Assembly (NCBI GenBank): GCA_030761205.1
Contig: JAULJL010000028.1
Span: 13,436,001 to 13,500,000 of the forward strand
DNA length: 64,000 nt
Source: Fremontodendron californicum
Taxonomy: Eukaryota; Streptophyta; Magnoliopsida; Malvales; Malvaceae
Direction of reading: 5' to 3'
Shown: piece after piece, positions 10,601-21,900 of the stretch
Position numbering within the stretch: the stretch's first letter is position 1
Layout of the letters: every line of letters starts with the position of its first letter
Translations under genes and position numbers: made by a program
The notes under the pieces: model-generated
Told to the model about the DNA's origin: nothing
What the model saw: the letters and a program-made list of their open reading frames with translations, nothing else
The model's database searches: none

Positions 10601-11390
10601 TATGAAGCACGGGTACGTGTTTTTTGAAGGTGTACCCGTACCTGGTACGTACCTGGTACGGGTACGCCTGGGGTACGCCTGGGTACGTACCAGGTACGTA
10701 CCCAACTTTAAAAAAAAAAAAAAATTTGGGTACACCTGGGTACGCCTGGGTACGGCGTACCCAGCCAAAGAAAACCCAACGAAGAAAAAAAAAGGGGGAG
10801 TGAAACTAAAAGGTAAGAAATAAAAGAAAAAAGGAAGAACAAGAGGAAGAAAAAAAGAAGCCAAGAAGGAAAATAATAAAATGATAGATCTTGGGTGAGT
10901 GTTTTTTTTTTTTTTTTGGTTATGGAAACTGCAGATTATCGAAGGAGTACTTGGAAGAGTGCAGATCCGGAAGCAAGCAAGAAGTATCGAGAGGGTTAGG
11001 GGATGACGCGTTTATGGCTGCCGTCAAAGGACAGACTAAAAATGGGGAAAGGTCAGGTCAAGTGTAGCAGCTGAATTATGGACAGAATTGGTTGAATTCT
11101 TTTCTTTTTCTTTCGTTTTTTTGATGATGTGAAGGAGAGACGCTTGGCTTTCATGGACAGGCTAGTTATTGTCTTTATTAGTTACTACTCCACTATATAT
11201 TTCCTTTTTTTTTTTTTAGAAATTATTACATGGAATTATTAGATTTTATAAATAGATTAATAAAATTTCAGTTATATATATATAATATTAACGTACCCGT
11301 ACCCTAGTTTTTTAGAATTTGCCGTATCCCGTATCCCGTACCCGTACCCGTACCGGGTACCGGTACCGTACCCGTATCCATGCAACATAG
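10601..11390. mobile_element. Non-autonomous TIR element rich in GTAC motifs (MITE, hAT- or MULE-like)
   Basis: A direct repeat, gttcccacc, is found at 10592-10600 and 11391-11399, directly flanking this 790-bp insert in the LINE endonuclease region. The ends are inverted: ctatgaagcacgggtacg at the left and, reverse-complemented, ctatgttgcatggatacggg at the right. If the terminal C/G is assigned to the element, the target duplication is 8 bp (hAT-like); otherwise it is 9 bp (MULE-like). Subterminal regions are packed with ggtacg/cgtacc repeats, which can fold. No transposase is seen. The centre has homopolymer A and T runs and no recognised gene. Confidence 0.8.
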
Positions 11391-11399
11391 GTTCCCACC

Positions 11400-12005
11400 A
11401 TGCTTGATTAGCAAGTCCACGATCTAATTGTTCTCTTACATTGTTGCTCTCTAATCTCCTTCGTTCCCATGTATACCATGTGCCTGTAAATCCCATGTCT
11501 GCGAGACCACTGTCATCTATTGCACTCCTAAACGCCTCCATCTGATTCTCATTTCTCAAGCAAGGACCCAATTTCTCATGAGACCACAACAACTCATTAA
11601 AATCACCTAGGCAAAGCCATGGTTTATTGGACCTCAACTCATTAAGCTCCATGTTTCCAATCGCTTCCTTGCATCAGGTTCTCCATAAAATCCAGTAATC
11701 CTCCAGTTTGGGTTTTCTTGTGAGCCAATCACCTCCATGTCAATGTGATGCTTCGAGAAACTTAAAAGTTGTAGATTGATTTCTGCTTTCCATAACATAG
11801 CCAAACCTCCACTTGAACCATCTGAACTAACTCCAAAGCAATGCTGCATTCCACATTTCATCCGTATCCTTTCCAACCGTCTCTCATGTAGCTTTGTTTT
11901 GCTAAGGAAAACTACATGGGGATCTTCTCTGTTTAGCAAATGCCAAAGACTCCTGACTGCTCGTGGGTTCCCAAGCCCACGACAGTTCCACGCCAGGCAC
12001 CTCAT
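11400..12005 (-). pseudogene. LINE-A ORF2, endonuclease domain (N-terminus)
   Basis: The minus-strand ORF2 starts at ATG 12005 with MRCLAWNCRGLGNPRAVRSL, the classic start of plant L1 endonucleases. Further on are FLSKTKL, GFYGEPD, WLCLGDFNELL (11580-11640) and a WYTWERRR stretch. The FLSETKL motif, which supplies a catalytic Glu, reads SKTKL here, so the active-site acid is lost. A frameshift joins the 11634-12005 and 11272-11652 frames. The domain is cut by the GTAC-rich MITE and its last motif lies at 10243-10599. Confidence 0.9.
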
Positions 12006-13331
12006 TGGTATCGACGGGACTGAGACCCAGTCCTCGCCGATTTAGATTGAATGTTCCCCCTGGTGATCCCATCTTTCTTTGTTTTGTAACCTGACCATCA
12101 ATAACCATGCTGTCAACCAAATCACCCAACTCATCCGATTTTCTTTTTGTTGAATCTGGTATATGGGGGTTGCTCTCCTACCTGTATTCACGAGCTTTTC
12201 TCTTCCAACTGACTTTTGTCCTGTCTGATCTCCCTGTGTTTTGTTGCTTGTATGATTCAGTTATGTTGCTGGGGAATTCGAATACTGTTTCACTGATTAC
12301 TTGATGGTCCTTTGATCCCATACTATTATGTAACACGTCAGCTTCTGTACTGACTTGGGTTCCCATATTTGGTGCAACAGATGAAGTTTCCTTACCATTT
12401 TCAGGCATGTGGGATCCCCACTCTTTCGGTGATTTAATTGATTGATTTGAGGTCAACCCTGTATTCCAGTCCTCATAATTATCCACATCTGCTAGCCCCT
12501 GATAGCGCTTATCAATTCCTATAATTTGGGGATTCTACAAATCAGATATTTGAATAGGAACAATCTGCGTATTTTGCTCCATATTGAACTCTTTCCTTAA
12601 ATTCAAATTTCTGATTGCTGACGTCCTCCGATCATCTACAGTTTCTGGCATCGGCGGGGTGTCCCCTGTATCCGTGGTGGCCCCTTGCGGTGGAATAGGA
12701 TTTTTTTGTTGTCCGGTTGGGCGTGTATGTCCCATAGACGATATAAGCCTTTTCTTCAAAGGTGATGCTCGTAGCCAATCTCCAAACTGCCTACTGTCTT
12801 CCTTATCATCATCCCTGCTTTCATACATCTCACACTCCACATCACTATGCCCCAGAGTACCACATTCATAACAAAATAAAGGGAGACGCTCATATTTGAT
12901 CATTCCCTTGAACTCACCTCCATCCTCGTTTCGCCCTATTATGATGAATCTCCTCAAAGGCTTGATGATGTCCAGTTCCACTCTTATTCTGAGATACCGT
13001 CCCCACCCCCGCCCTCCAACTTATTATCAAATCCTCGAAAAATTCCAACTTTCTGGCCTATTCTTTCTGCAATTTCCCCAGTCATCCATTTGAGTGGTAA
13101 TCCATAGATCCGTATCCAAAATACAGCTTTGCTGAATCCATAGTCTGATGGGCGCAGATTCCCATCTTAATCATGTAACAATAATAGGTTCTTATCAAAA
13201 GACCATGGAGATCCCTCAAGCACCCTATTTTTGTCTCTCATGGATCCAAACTTGATGAGAACTAGATCATTATCCAAAGCCGTGAATTGGATACCTTTCG
13301 TCAGTTTCCACACTGATTTTAGGGTGCTAAA
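12006..13331 (-). pseudogene. LINE-A ORF1, C-terminal part with zinc knuckle
   Basis: On the minus strand, the region 13320 to 12982 carries degraded frames of the conserved plant LINE gag-like domain (NRVLEGSPWSFDKNL and related words). The 12535-12981 frame encodes LDIIKPLRRFIIIG and then a CCHC knuckle, CYECGTLGHSDVEC (C-x2-C-x4-H-x4-C), followed by an acidic/polar tail continuing in the 12178-12486 frame. This is the nucleic-acid-binding ORF1 protein of an L1-type LINE. It is separated from its N-terminus, now at 29880-30056, by the copia insertion. Several stops and frame changes make it non-functional. Confidence 0.85.
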
Positions 13332-13922
13332 TGTTAGGTACCAGATTGACGGAATAGTGTCTCACAACTAAAATAAGAGATGAGAAAATAGGAACTGAAT
13401 ACACAAAAGAAACACAGATATTTTACGTGGTTCGGCCAATATACCTACGTCCACGGGAGGAGGAGCAAAGCTTTGTATTTAATCGGAGATGGAGTACAAA
13501 CCGGATACAAACCGGCTACATATTACAAGTGCTCTTTCTAGCACACACTCAACACCTCAATACACAAGCATCTAACAAGCAGCTACTGCCTCTAAACTCT
13601 CTCATCACCTCTACCGGGAGGGGCTCCCTCTGGAGCTCTCACTATGCCTCAACCGGGAGGGAGCTCATGGAGCTCACCTTTGGAGCTCTAGCTCATTTCT
13701 CCTCTGCTCCTCTCATTCCAAGCTCTCAACCTCATGCCTATTTATAGGCAAGGCTTATGGTGTGAATACACCATAGCCACCATGCCACCAGCCACCATAC
13801 AAAGGCTGCCAAAAAAAACGTCAACAAAGGTGGCTAAGAAAACTTGGCAAATTTGCCATCAAATGGCTGCCATAAATTTCAACAAAGGTGGCTAAGGAAC
13901 TTTGTGGATTGGAGCCACAATT
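13332..13922 (-). repeat. Copia 3' LTR, main part (continues at 25930-25935)
   Basis: This copy matches the 29278-29874 LTR almost base for base. The last six bases (ctaaca) are displaced to 25930-25935 by the Athila insertion, whose target duplication is caatt. Confidence 0.95.
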
Positions 13923-15413
13923 TGATGGAGACTCAATTAAGAGTTGTAAACCCAAGTGCAGGTTATGTTCAAGTAATAAATTCTCGGGTGTCCGAGGTCG
14001 AACCACAGGGAAGCGTATTAGTAAGTATAAGTTTATAAATATATAAGAAAAATAAAGTAAACAAGATATTAGGGAATCAACAACAAAATAAGATAAACAA
14101 GATATTAGAGAACAAAATAAACAAAATAACATAAAAACAATTAAACAAGATATAAAAAACAATAAGAAAGGATGTTGAGGTTAGAGAATCCACTCTTGGT
14201 GTTATGCTAAGATTAATCTTGTTTTATTACACAATTGAAATCCACACATAAGGGAGGTTCCAATCGGAAGGTTTAGCAATTCAGTCCAACGTCCATAGCA
14301 TATGATATTATGTTCATTTGGTGTCCTCAAAACTCATAAAAAGAGTCCAAGCATTCCTTATGCCAAGGTATATGTCTACAACAAATCAAGGTTATGAAAC
14401 CAAGCATTTACTGTGCCATTTTCATTGTCAATAATGAATCAAGATCTCTACTTTGCAAGTATGATTTTAAACCAAAAGAAAATATTATCTATACTAGTGT
14501 TTATAAATGATGATTCATTTTAGCTCATGTTTAAGAGACTAACCTTAGCATTTACCAAGAGCTTCACCTCATCACCTCAACAATATGATTAGCAACACAT
14601 ACTAGATATGAATAAAATGAAAAGAAATGTAAGAAGCATAAGTAAATAAAAAAAGAAAACTAGAGAAAGGAAAGAAGAAGAAAACTTAGAGAATTTTACT
14701 ACAAAGGCTAATATCCTACCAATGTATCAATGTATCCCAATACTCATCCAAGGCCCTCTATTTATACACATTTTGGAGGGCTAAATGACAAGAGACAAGC
14801 TTTACAAATTTCAAAGGTAGGTATAATAGGTGGGTGCATTTTTCTAACAATTTTCGTCATATTGTATGACAATTCTGATCAGCCAGCTTGATGGTAGATT
14901 TTGTCAATGTTGGAGGCTCGATCTGATAAAATGGTCTTCTAGAAAAATATACCCCTATCAGTTACGGATCCATAGCCGTTGGAATCAGATCATTTGCGCA
15001 CGTGGATCGGAAGATATGGTCAAAATACCAAAATGGTGCAGAACAGACGTCATTGCACATCAGCCAACTTGATGGTCGATTTCGCTAGGGAAAACGACTC
15101 CGTTTCAAGAAGTGTAAAACATGAAAAAGATAGATATGCCTCTTAGCTTTGCAGGGATACAAAGTTCAGCCTTATTGCTTCAGTGAAACTCGAGATATAG
15201 CTGATATGGCAAAAGGTGTCGGAACTGGAACTGAACTGGATTTGCCCTTAATTCTAGTAATCTGAAATCACTCAAAGAAACTTGTGAAAAACACCAAATT
15301 ACATAAAAATATAAAAGATCATAAACACAATTAGACTAAACAGTAATAACTCGTATTTGACACAAAACAATAATAAAACATAACTAAAAACTATATAATT
15401 ATACGAGTTATCA
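13923..15413 (-). repeat. Athila 3' LTR
   Basis: This 1491-bp LTR reads TGATAACTCG to CTCCATCA on the minus strand. It is preceded on that strand by the polypurine tract at 15414-15424. Short frames inside it are repeated in the other LTR and are not genes. Confidence 0.95.
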
Positions 15414-17214
15414 CACCCCCATACTTAGATTGTTGCTAGTCCCTAGCAACGACTCAATAAAAATAAAATAAGAAAATCTAATCTAATCCATTTTCGTAGG
15501 AAATCACGGTGGCACTTAGCATGTGACACAAGCCTTTAAACCCCTAGGTGTCCCTAGTGGACGAGTTTAGTCTCGTGAGGGTTTACTAGGACGATACCCA
15601 CAAACATTGAAGACATAAGAAAAACTAAAAATAATAATTATAACTAATCCTTCCAATATAAATTAGAGATAATCATTGGACAAGTCTTAAAAACTAATCA
15701 ATAGCTTAAAGAAATTCACAAAAAATCTTGCTTGAATGTAAATAAATGAGTTAAGCCAATATTAACATAACATATTTCAATCAAAATAGTGCATATTCAA
15801 ACTTAATCTCAACTTCTCACATGGGATACTCTCTTGATTTTCACTCTTTAAAGTAGTGGTAAAGTGTTTACACTCAATCAATCTCATGAAAACACTTCTA
15901 CCATATGCTTGCTTGTCCACCTATTCTCCACTATTTAGATCATACAACTTCATAAATCAAGAGGTCTTTATTCAAGGTTGTAATGGGGCCAAAGGGTTAT
16001 AATGTGGTTAAAGAACAAAAGGATAAAGATATCACAAAGGTTCCAAAGAGTTCATAGATTTTAGAGACATAATAAGATCATACAAATAAAACTTCTCAAA
16101 ACTCTTATAAAGCACATAATAACATAGGCTAAATATTCATGTTGAGCCTTTGCATCATTCTAACCAACTTTGTAACATCTTTTTCTAGAAGTTCAAGAGA
16201 AGATTCTTTTTTTTTTTTTTTATATGGGACTGTATTTGACAATGATCCCTTTCTTTTTCTCTTGACTTTTTCTTTTCTTTTCTTCCCCCACACTTATCTT
16301 TTGTTTCTAACCCAAATTTTCAACTAAAAATATCCCTTAATTTTTTTTTTTTTTAATATGTCTCAAAATATAAAAATCCATCTTTAGAACAAGGGTAAGG
16401 ATATAAGTATATTTAGGCTAGGTGTAAGTTGTGGTTTCCAATAAAACAGCATATTTAATGTAGGCTCAAATTGGCTCACTAGTGGGGATGTTCTCTTAGA
16501 ACATTAATAATGGATGGCTGTTTGGCTCTGGTTATAATCCTAATGCCTCTATCATATTCATGTTGTCACATGTATCAATATAGTCTCAAACGGTTTAAAG
16601 CAAGTTCTAGAGAATCATGTAATCATAAGAGCACTCAAGAAAGAAATTAGATTGATTTGTATAATGCATCAATCATTATAGGCTCAAAAACTCACAAAGA
16701 TGATTATACAAGTCAGATTAAGTCTAAACATGCTTCTTTCTCAATCAACATATCATATTAACATTGGCTCATAAAAAGGTTGACATCAAGCTCAATTCTC
16801 ATGAAAATCTTCTCACTAATAAATCTGTTTTAGACTTATGCAATTCATATCTCATCATTGTATTGAAAGTAACTAAAAAAACACACTAAGTCTAAACATG
16901 CTCTTTTTTTTTTTTTTTTTTTTTTTTGTTTTTTTTGTTCTTTTTGAAGAAGAAGATTAAATCAAACTGACAAGGTATGTCTCAAGTCTCCCTTACTCAG
17001 ACCTTGTTCAGAATGAATACTTCTAAATGTCTTAAAACACAACAAATTTTTTTTTTTTTTTTTTTTTTTAACAAAATATGTCCCTTACCCCCTACTAAAA
17101 TATGACATTGTCCCCAATGTCAAATTTTAAAGGTAGAATTTAGGAGATATTACCTGCAGAGGTTGCTAACCACTTATTATAACTGAGACACAACAAGCAA
17201 AATGTTAGATAATG
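15414..17214 (-). other. Athila PPT and long 3' untranslated region
   Basis: The minus-strand TCTAAGTATGGGGGTG (15414-15429) is the plus-strand primer tract. The remaining 1.8 kb between LOG and LTR has no long frame. It holds long T runs on the plus strand (about 16206, 16345, 16905 and 17047) and resembles the noncoding 3' regions of Athila and Calypso elements. I see no env-like membrane protein. Confidence 0.7.
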
Positions 17215-17904
17215 TCACAAAGACAAAGTGCAATCCACTCCTTGCTCGTCCATATCTCTTTTTCTTTTTCCGAGCGTTTGCGAAACAACCGTAGCAGATA
17301 AACACTCATAAGCTTGTAGCTTTTTGAGTAAATCTTCAATGGTTGTAGCAGAAATTATGGTTCTCCTTGCCTCTGAAAACATGAATCCATTATCCACAGC
17401 ATTATCTAAATATGAAAGTAAATTACTAAAATAACCATTAATATTAAGCAAACCAATGGGTTTCTTATTTGTGACCAAAGATGACCAAGAAGCCACGCAA
17501 GCTATTTCTTCCAATGTACCCAGACCTCCTGGTAAGGCAATGAATGCATCGGCAGAATGGTACATGATTGTTATCCGTTCAGGGATACTCCAGACTTGTA
17601 TTTCCTTACCCACGGTAGGTCCACAAAAATCTGTGAATAGTTTTGGCACGATTCCTAGAACTGGACTTCCTCCGGCGTGTGCTGCTGTAGCGACTGCTCC
17701 CATTAAACCCGTACTACCGCCTCCATAAATCAAGTGGATCTTTTGTTGGGCAAGTATTACTCCAACTCTTATGGCTTCATCAGCGAATATGTTATTTTTC
17801 CCTGGATAAGCACCTCCAAAGACACAAATTTTTTTAATGCGCTGGGACGAAGTGCTTTCCATTTTTTTTTTCTTTTTCGAGTGCCTGAAAGAGAATGAGT
17901 ACAT
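17215..17904 (-). CDS. LOG-like cytokinin riboside 5'-monophosphate phosphoribohydrolase, carried by the retrotransposon
   Basis: LOG enzymes release active cytokinin base from its nucleotide in the cytosol and nucleus. This ORF has 229 codons. Met15 (17862), in an A-rich context followed by G, is the likelier start and gives 215 aa, the normal LOG length. A Rossmann-type start (KKICVFGGAYPGK, 24-36), the YGGGSTGLMG loop (60-69), the catalytic signature PGGLGTLEE (125-133), and the KPIGLLNINGYF block (148-159) are all in order. Plant LOG genes usually have several introns; this copy has none, which fits capture through RNA. The usual CGSSxG near the N-terminus reads GGAYPG. The tail, KRKRDMDEQGVDCTLSL, holds a nuclear-localisation-like basic run and an LxL end not typical of canonical LOGs. 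It is in gag-pol sense. Activity is inferred, not shown. Confidence 0.88.
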   Translation of the reverse strand: MYSFSFRHSKKKKKMESTSSQRIKKICVFGGAYPGKNNIFADEAIRVGVILAQQKIHLIYGGGSTGLMGAVATAAHAGGSPVLGIVPKLFTDFCGPTVGKEIQVWSIPERITIMYHSADAFIALPGGLGTLEEIACVASWSSLVTNKKPIGLLNINGYFSNLLSYLDNAVDNGFMFSEARRTIISATTIEDLLKKLQAYECLSATVVSQTLGKRKRDMDEQGVDCTLSL

Positions 17905-18235
17905 GGTGTAATATATAGAGGACTGAGTAGTGAATCAGACAAGAGTAATAATGTCGCCGAAAGTGTATTTGACCTATCAGAAGAAAATGTTAACCTAACA
18001 AAAGATTTTTGCGTGATTTCAGGAAGAAAATCAAAAAGAGAAGAAAAATCAATCGTAAAAGACCAATGCAAAAAAAAAAAAAACGAGAATAATTACACAA
18101 ATCGAACAACACGTAAATTAAACTGAAATAAAGTTATTGCAAATCAAACCAAAAGCTGAGAAGTCATTTATTGTAGTTGTGATTGTGGCTCACATCTTCC
18201 TCTGGTTTTACGTCCAGAAACGGCTTAAACGCCTT
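17905..18235. other. Spacer between the LOG-like and Cys-rich ORFs
   Basis: This is a noncoding gap of about 330 bp with A runs. A 100-codon minus-strand frame (17769-18071) overlaps the LOG N-terminus in another frame and is a shadow. It could hold a splice acceptor or internal promoter for LOG, but I could not establish one. Confidence 0.5.
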
Positions 18236-18772
18236 CTATGAGTCGAGGATATGCTTCCCATCCAGTTTTCTTACAAGCTGGCAAACAGGGTCTTTTAACA
18301 TCAGATTCCCAAGATGTTGCCATTCCCTTTGGAATTGCGGCCATAAATCAAGAATTTCTCTTTGTACGTCTCCACTAGGATGCGTCTCAAGAGAAAGTTG
18401 GATATTACCCAAATTCTCCTTACTCAGTCCATCCTTAATGAATTCAATTTTATCATCTCGATTAGAGGACGGAATCCCAATAGAACGACATTTACCGTTA
18501 CACGTCCATCGTGCACACTTGTGGCAATTTGAACTCATGCGCTTTGCTCGTCGCTTCTTTGCATAAGTGCTTCTACCTGTACCTGGTAAATGCAAAACAG
18601 GAAGATATTCATCTTTACGTACCTTGGCTTCAATTATCCAACGTATGTCTTCAGGAATCCCTTTGTTCATAAGCATTCTTAATCTTTCTAATCGAACTTG
18701 GTAAAGCTTCAGTAAAATATTCCGAGGAAAAGGAGGAAATCGTTTCTGCAATCTTTTGAGAATATCATCCAT
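18236..18772 (-). CDS. Basic Cys-rich protein resembling carlavirus-type nucleic-acid-binding proteins
   Basis: This is an uninterrupted 178-aa frame between pol and the LOG-like ORF, in the same sense. It starts MDDILKRLQKRFPPFPRN; a helical region follows (residues about 20-55). The core, GRSTYAKKRRAKR (66-78), is followed directly by CHKCARWTCNGKC with Cys at 83, 86, 91 and 95, and then an acidic C-terminal half. An Arg/Lys-rich run with a YA-x-RRA pattern immediately before a four-Cys cluster is the hallmark of the small nucleic-acid-binding proteins of carlaviruses, some of which suppress RNA silencing. The Cys spacing here (C-x2-C-x4-C-x3-C) is tighter than in those proteins. The relationship is inferred from this core only; it may be convergent. 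I do not recognise the flanking segments. Confidence 0.6.
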   Translation of the reverse strand: MDDILKRLQKRFPPFPRNILLKLYQVRLERLRMLMNKGIPEDIRWIIEAKVRKDEYLPVLHLPGTGRSTYAKKRRAKRMSSNCHKCARWTCNGKCRSIGIPSSNRDDKIEFIKDGLSKENLGNIQLSLETHPSGDVQREILDLWPQFQREWQHLGNLMLKDPVCQLVRKLDGKHILDS

Positions 18773-18921
18773 CCTGAAAAAAAAATGAAATAAAATAAAA
18801 TGAAAGAGAAATTTATATACAATATCAGTTTTGTGGGTAGCTGATGGAACTGACTTAAATAATCACGGAGTACCGTTATCCGCCATTTAACCGGGGTAAA
18901 AAAAAAAAATTATATTTACAT

Positions 18922-21900
18922 CTAGTTATTTTCAAAACAAGGATCAGAAAGAAAAACAACCTCTTCTTGAGTAACATGATTTTCCAAAAAGAGTTTGAGT
19001 CTTTGTCCATTTACCTTGAATACGTTACCATTTTGAGGATTCTCAATGTCAACTGCTCCATAATGATACACATGCTTAACCACAAATGGGCCAGTCCATC
19101 TTGATCTCAACTTACCAGGAAATATGTGAAGTCTAGAATTATAAAGTAGAACTTTTTGCCCAACATCAAATATTTTTCTTGAAATTAACTTGTCATGAAA
19201 GGCTTTAGTTCTTTCTTTATGAATTTTAGAATTCTCATATGCATCATTTCTGAGTTCCTCAAGTTCATTTATTTGTAATTTTCGTAAATTAGAAGCGTCA
19301 TCAAGGTTTGAGTTGAACATTTTAATGGCCCAATATGCTTTATGCTCAAGTTCCACAGGTAAATGACAAGGTTTTCCATAAACTAGCCTATAAGGAGACA
19401 TGCCCAATGCTGTTTTAAAAGCTGTTCGATAGGCCCATAGTGCATCGTTAAGTCTAAGAGACCAATCTTTGCGATTTGGATTAACTGTCTTTTCCAAAAT
19501 TTGTTTAATCTCCCTATTTGCTAATTCTACCTGTCCATTTGTCTGCGGGTGATAAGGGGTTGCAACTTTGTGTGTAATGGCATATTTCTTCATTAATGTT
19601 TCAAAAACCTTGTTGCAAAAATGTGTTCCCCCATCGCTTATGATAGATCGAGGAATTCCAAATCGACTCAAAATATTTTCTTTTAAAAATTTAATCACTG
19701 TTTTGTGATCATTATTTCGACATGGAATTGCCTCTATCCACTTTGAAACATAATCTATTGCAACTAAAATGTATAAGAAACCAAAAGATGGTGGAAATGG
19801 TCCCATGAAATCAATACCCCAACAGTCAAAAATTTCAATTACAAGAATTGGGTTCAAAGGCATCATGTTTCTTTTCGAAATGGAACCTAATTTTTGACAA
19901 CTTTCACATGACTTGCAAAAATTATGTGCATCTTTGAACAAAGTTGGCCAGTAAAATCCACACTGTAAAATTTTTGCAGCAGTTTTCTTTGATGAAAAAT
20001 GACCACCACATGCCTCGGAATGACAAAACTTAATTACACTACTTACCTCATTGTCGGGAATGCATCTTCGAAAAATCTGATCAGGACAATATTTGAACAA
20101 GTAAGGGTCATCCCAATAGAACTTCTTTACCTCATTCAGAAACTTCCTTTTATCTTGTGTGCTCCATTGAGAAGGAATTTTTCCTGTAGCAAGAAAATTA
20201 GCAATGTCAGCAAACCAAGGTGTCGTGGAGACAATTAGAAGTTGTTCATCAGGAAAAGTATCATTTATTGGTGAGGTTCCAAAAGATTCATCACAAACAA
20301 GTCTTGATAAATGATCAGCCACCACATTTTCTACTCCTTTTTTATCTCGAATGGTGATGTCAAATTCTTGCAGCAAAAGGATCCACCTCAGCAACCTAGG
20401 TTTTGCATCCTTCTTAGAGAGAAGATATTTTAAAGCTGCATGATCACTAAAGACAACAATTGATGATCCAACAAGGTAAGATCTGAATTTATCCAATGCA
20501 AAAACAACTGCAAGTAATTCCTTTTCTGTAGTGGAATAATTCATTTGGGCTCTATTTAAAGTTTTACTTGCATAGTAAATTACATGTGGTTTATTATCTT
20601 TCCTTTGTCCTAACACAGCACCAACAGCATAGTCACTAGCATCACACATTATTTCAAATGGTAAAGACCAATCAGGAGATCTCATAATAGGAGCAGTAGT
20701 GAGCATATTTTTGAGTTTTTCAAAAGCATCTTCACAATCTTTAGTCCATTCAAATGCAGTGTCTTTCATTAAAAGATTACATAGAGGTTTAGATATCGTG
20801 CTAAAATCTTTTATGAATCTTCTATAAAAACCTGCATGTCCCAAGAATGACCTAATGTCCTTTACTGTCTTTGGTGTGGGTAGATTAGCAATCAATTCAA
20901 GTTTTGACTTGTCTACCTCAATCCCTTTTGCAGAAACAATGTGACCTAGTACAATACCTTTAGTGACCATGAAATGACATTTTTCCCAATTAAGAACAAG
21001 ATTTTTTTCTTCACACCTAATCAATACATTTTTCAAATTGGCTAAGCAATCATCAAATGAATCACCAGAAACAGAAAAATCATCCATGAAAATCTCAAGA
21101 TTACGTTCAATCATGTCACTAAAAATGCTAAGCATGCATCTTTGAAATGTGGCAGGGGCGTTACATAATCCAAATGGCATTCTACGATATGCAAAAGTAC
21201 CAAAAGGACATGTAAAAGTGGTTTTCTCTTGGTCCTCAAGTGCAATGGCAATTTGATTATACCCAGAATATCCATCTAGAAAACAATAAAACTCATGCCC
21301 TACAACTCTTTCTAAGATTTGATCCATGAAAGGCAAAGGGAAATGATCTTTCCTCGTCACTGAGTTAAGTTTCCTATAGTCAATGCACATGCGCCAACCA
21401 GTAACAGTCCTAGCTGGAATTAATTCATTGTTTTCATTTTTAACTACAGTAACTCCAGATTTCTTAGGTACAACTTGAGTAGGACTTACCCATTTGCTAT
21501 CAGAGATAGGATAAATGATTCCATTATCTAGAAGTTTAATGACTTCATTTCTCACTACTTCTTTCATATTAGGATTAAGCCTTCGTTGCATTTGTCTAGA
21601 GGGTTTAGCATTTTCCTCTAAATAAATATTATGTGTGCAGATTAATGGGCTTATTCCCTTTATGTCAGCTAAGGTCCATCCTAATGCATTTTTGTGCATC
21701 TTCAAAAGTTGTAACAACTTACCTTCTTGTAGTTCATCAAGATGTGAAGAAATTATGACTGGAAAAGTTTCACTCTCACCCAAAAAGGAATATTTTAGCT
21801 CGGATGGCAATGGTTTTAACTCCAGCTTGGGTGGTTCAATAGTTGATGGTACAGTGACATTTGTAAGTGATGGTAGTTCCTCAAACTTTTGTTTCCAACA

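Noticed and set aside
13427..13747. 106-codon frame present twice with identical sequence (also 29373-29693)
   Set aside because: Both copies lie in the copia LTRs on the strand opposite to the element. The identity reflects LTR identity, not a gene family.
13821..14162. Hydrophobic Cys/Phe-rich frame, repeated at 24383-24673
   Set aside because: It lies in the Athila LTR, arises from A/T-rich sequence and differs at its end according to the flank. No signal of coding.
17456..17728. Plus-strand frame opposite LOG
   Set aside because: It is an antisense shadow of the LOG-like gene, whose own family signature is on the minus strand.
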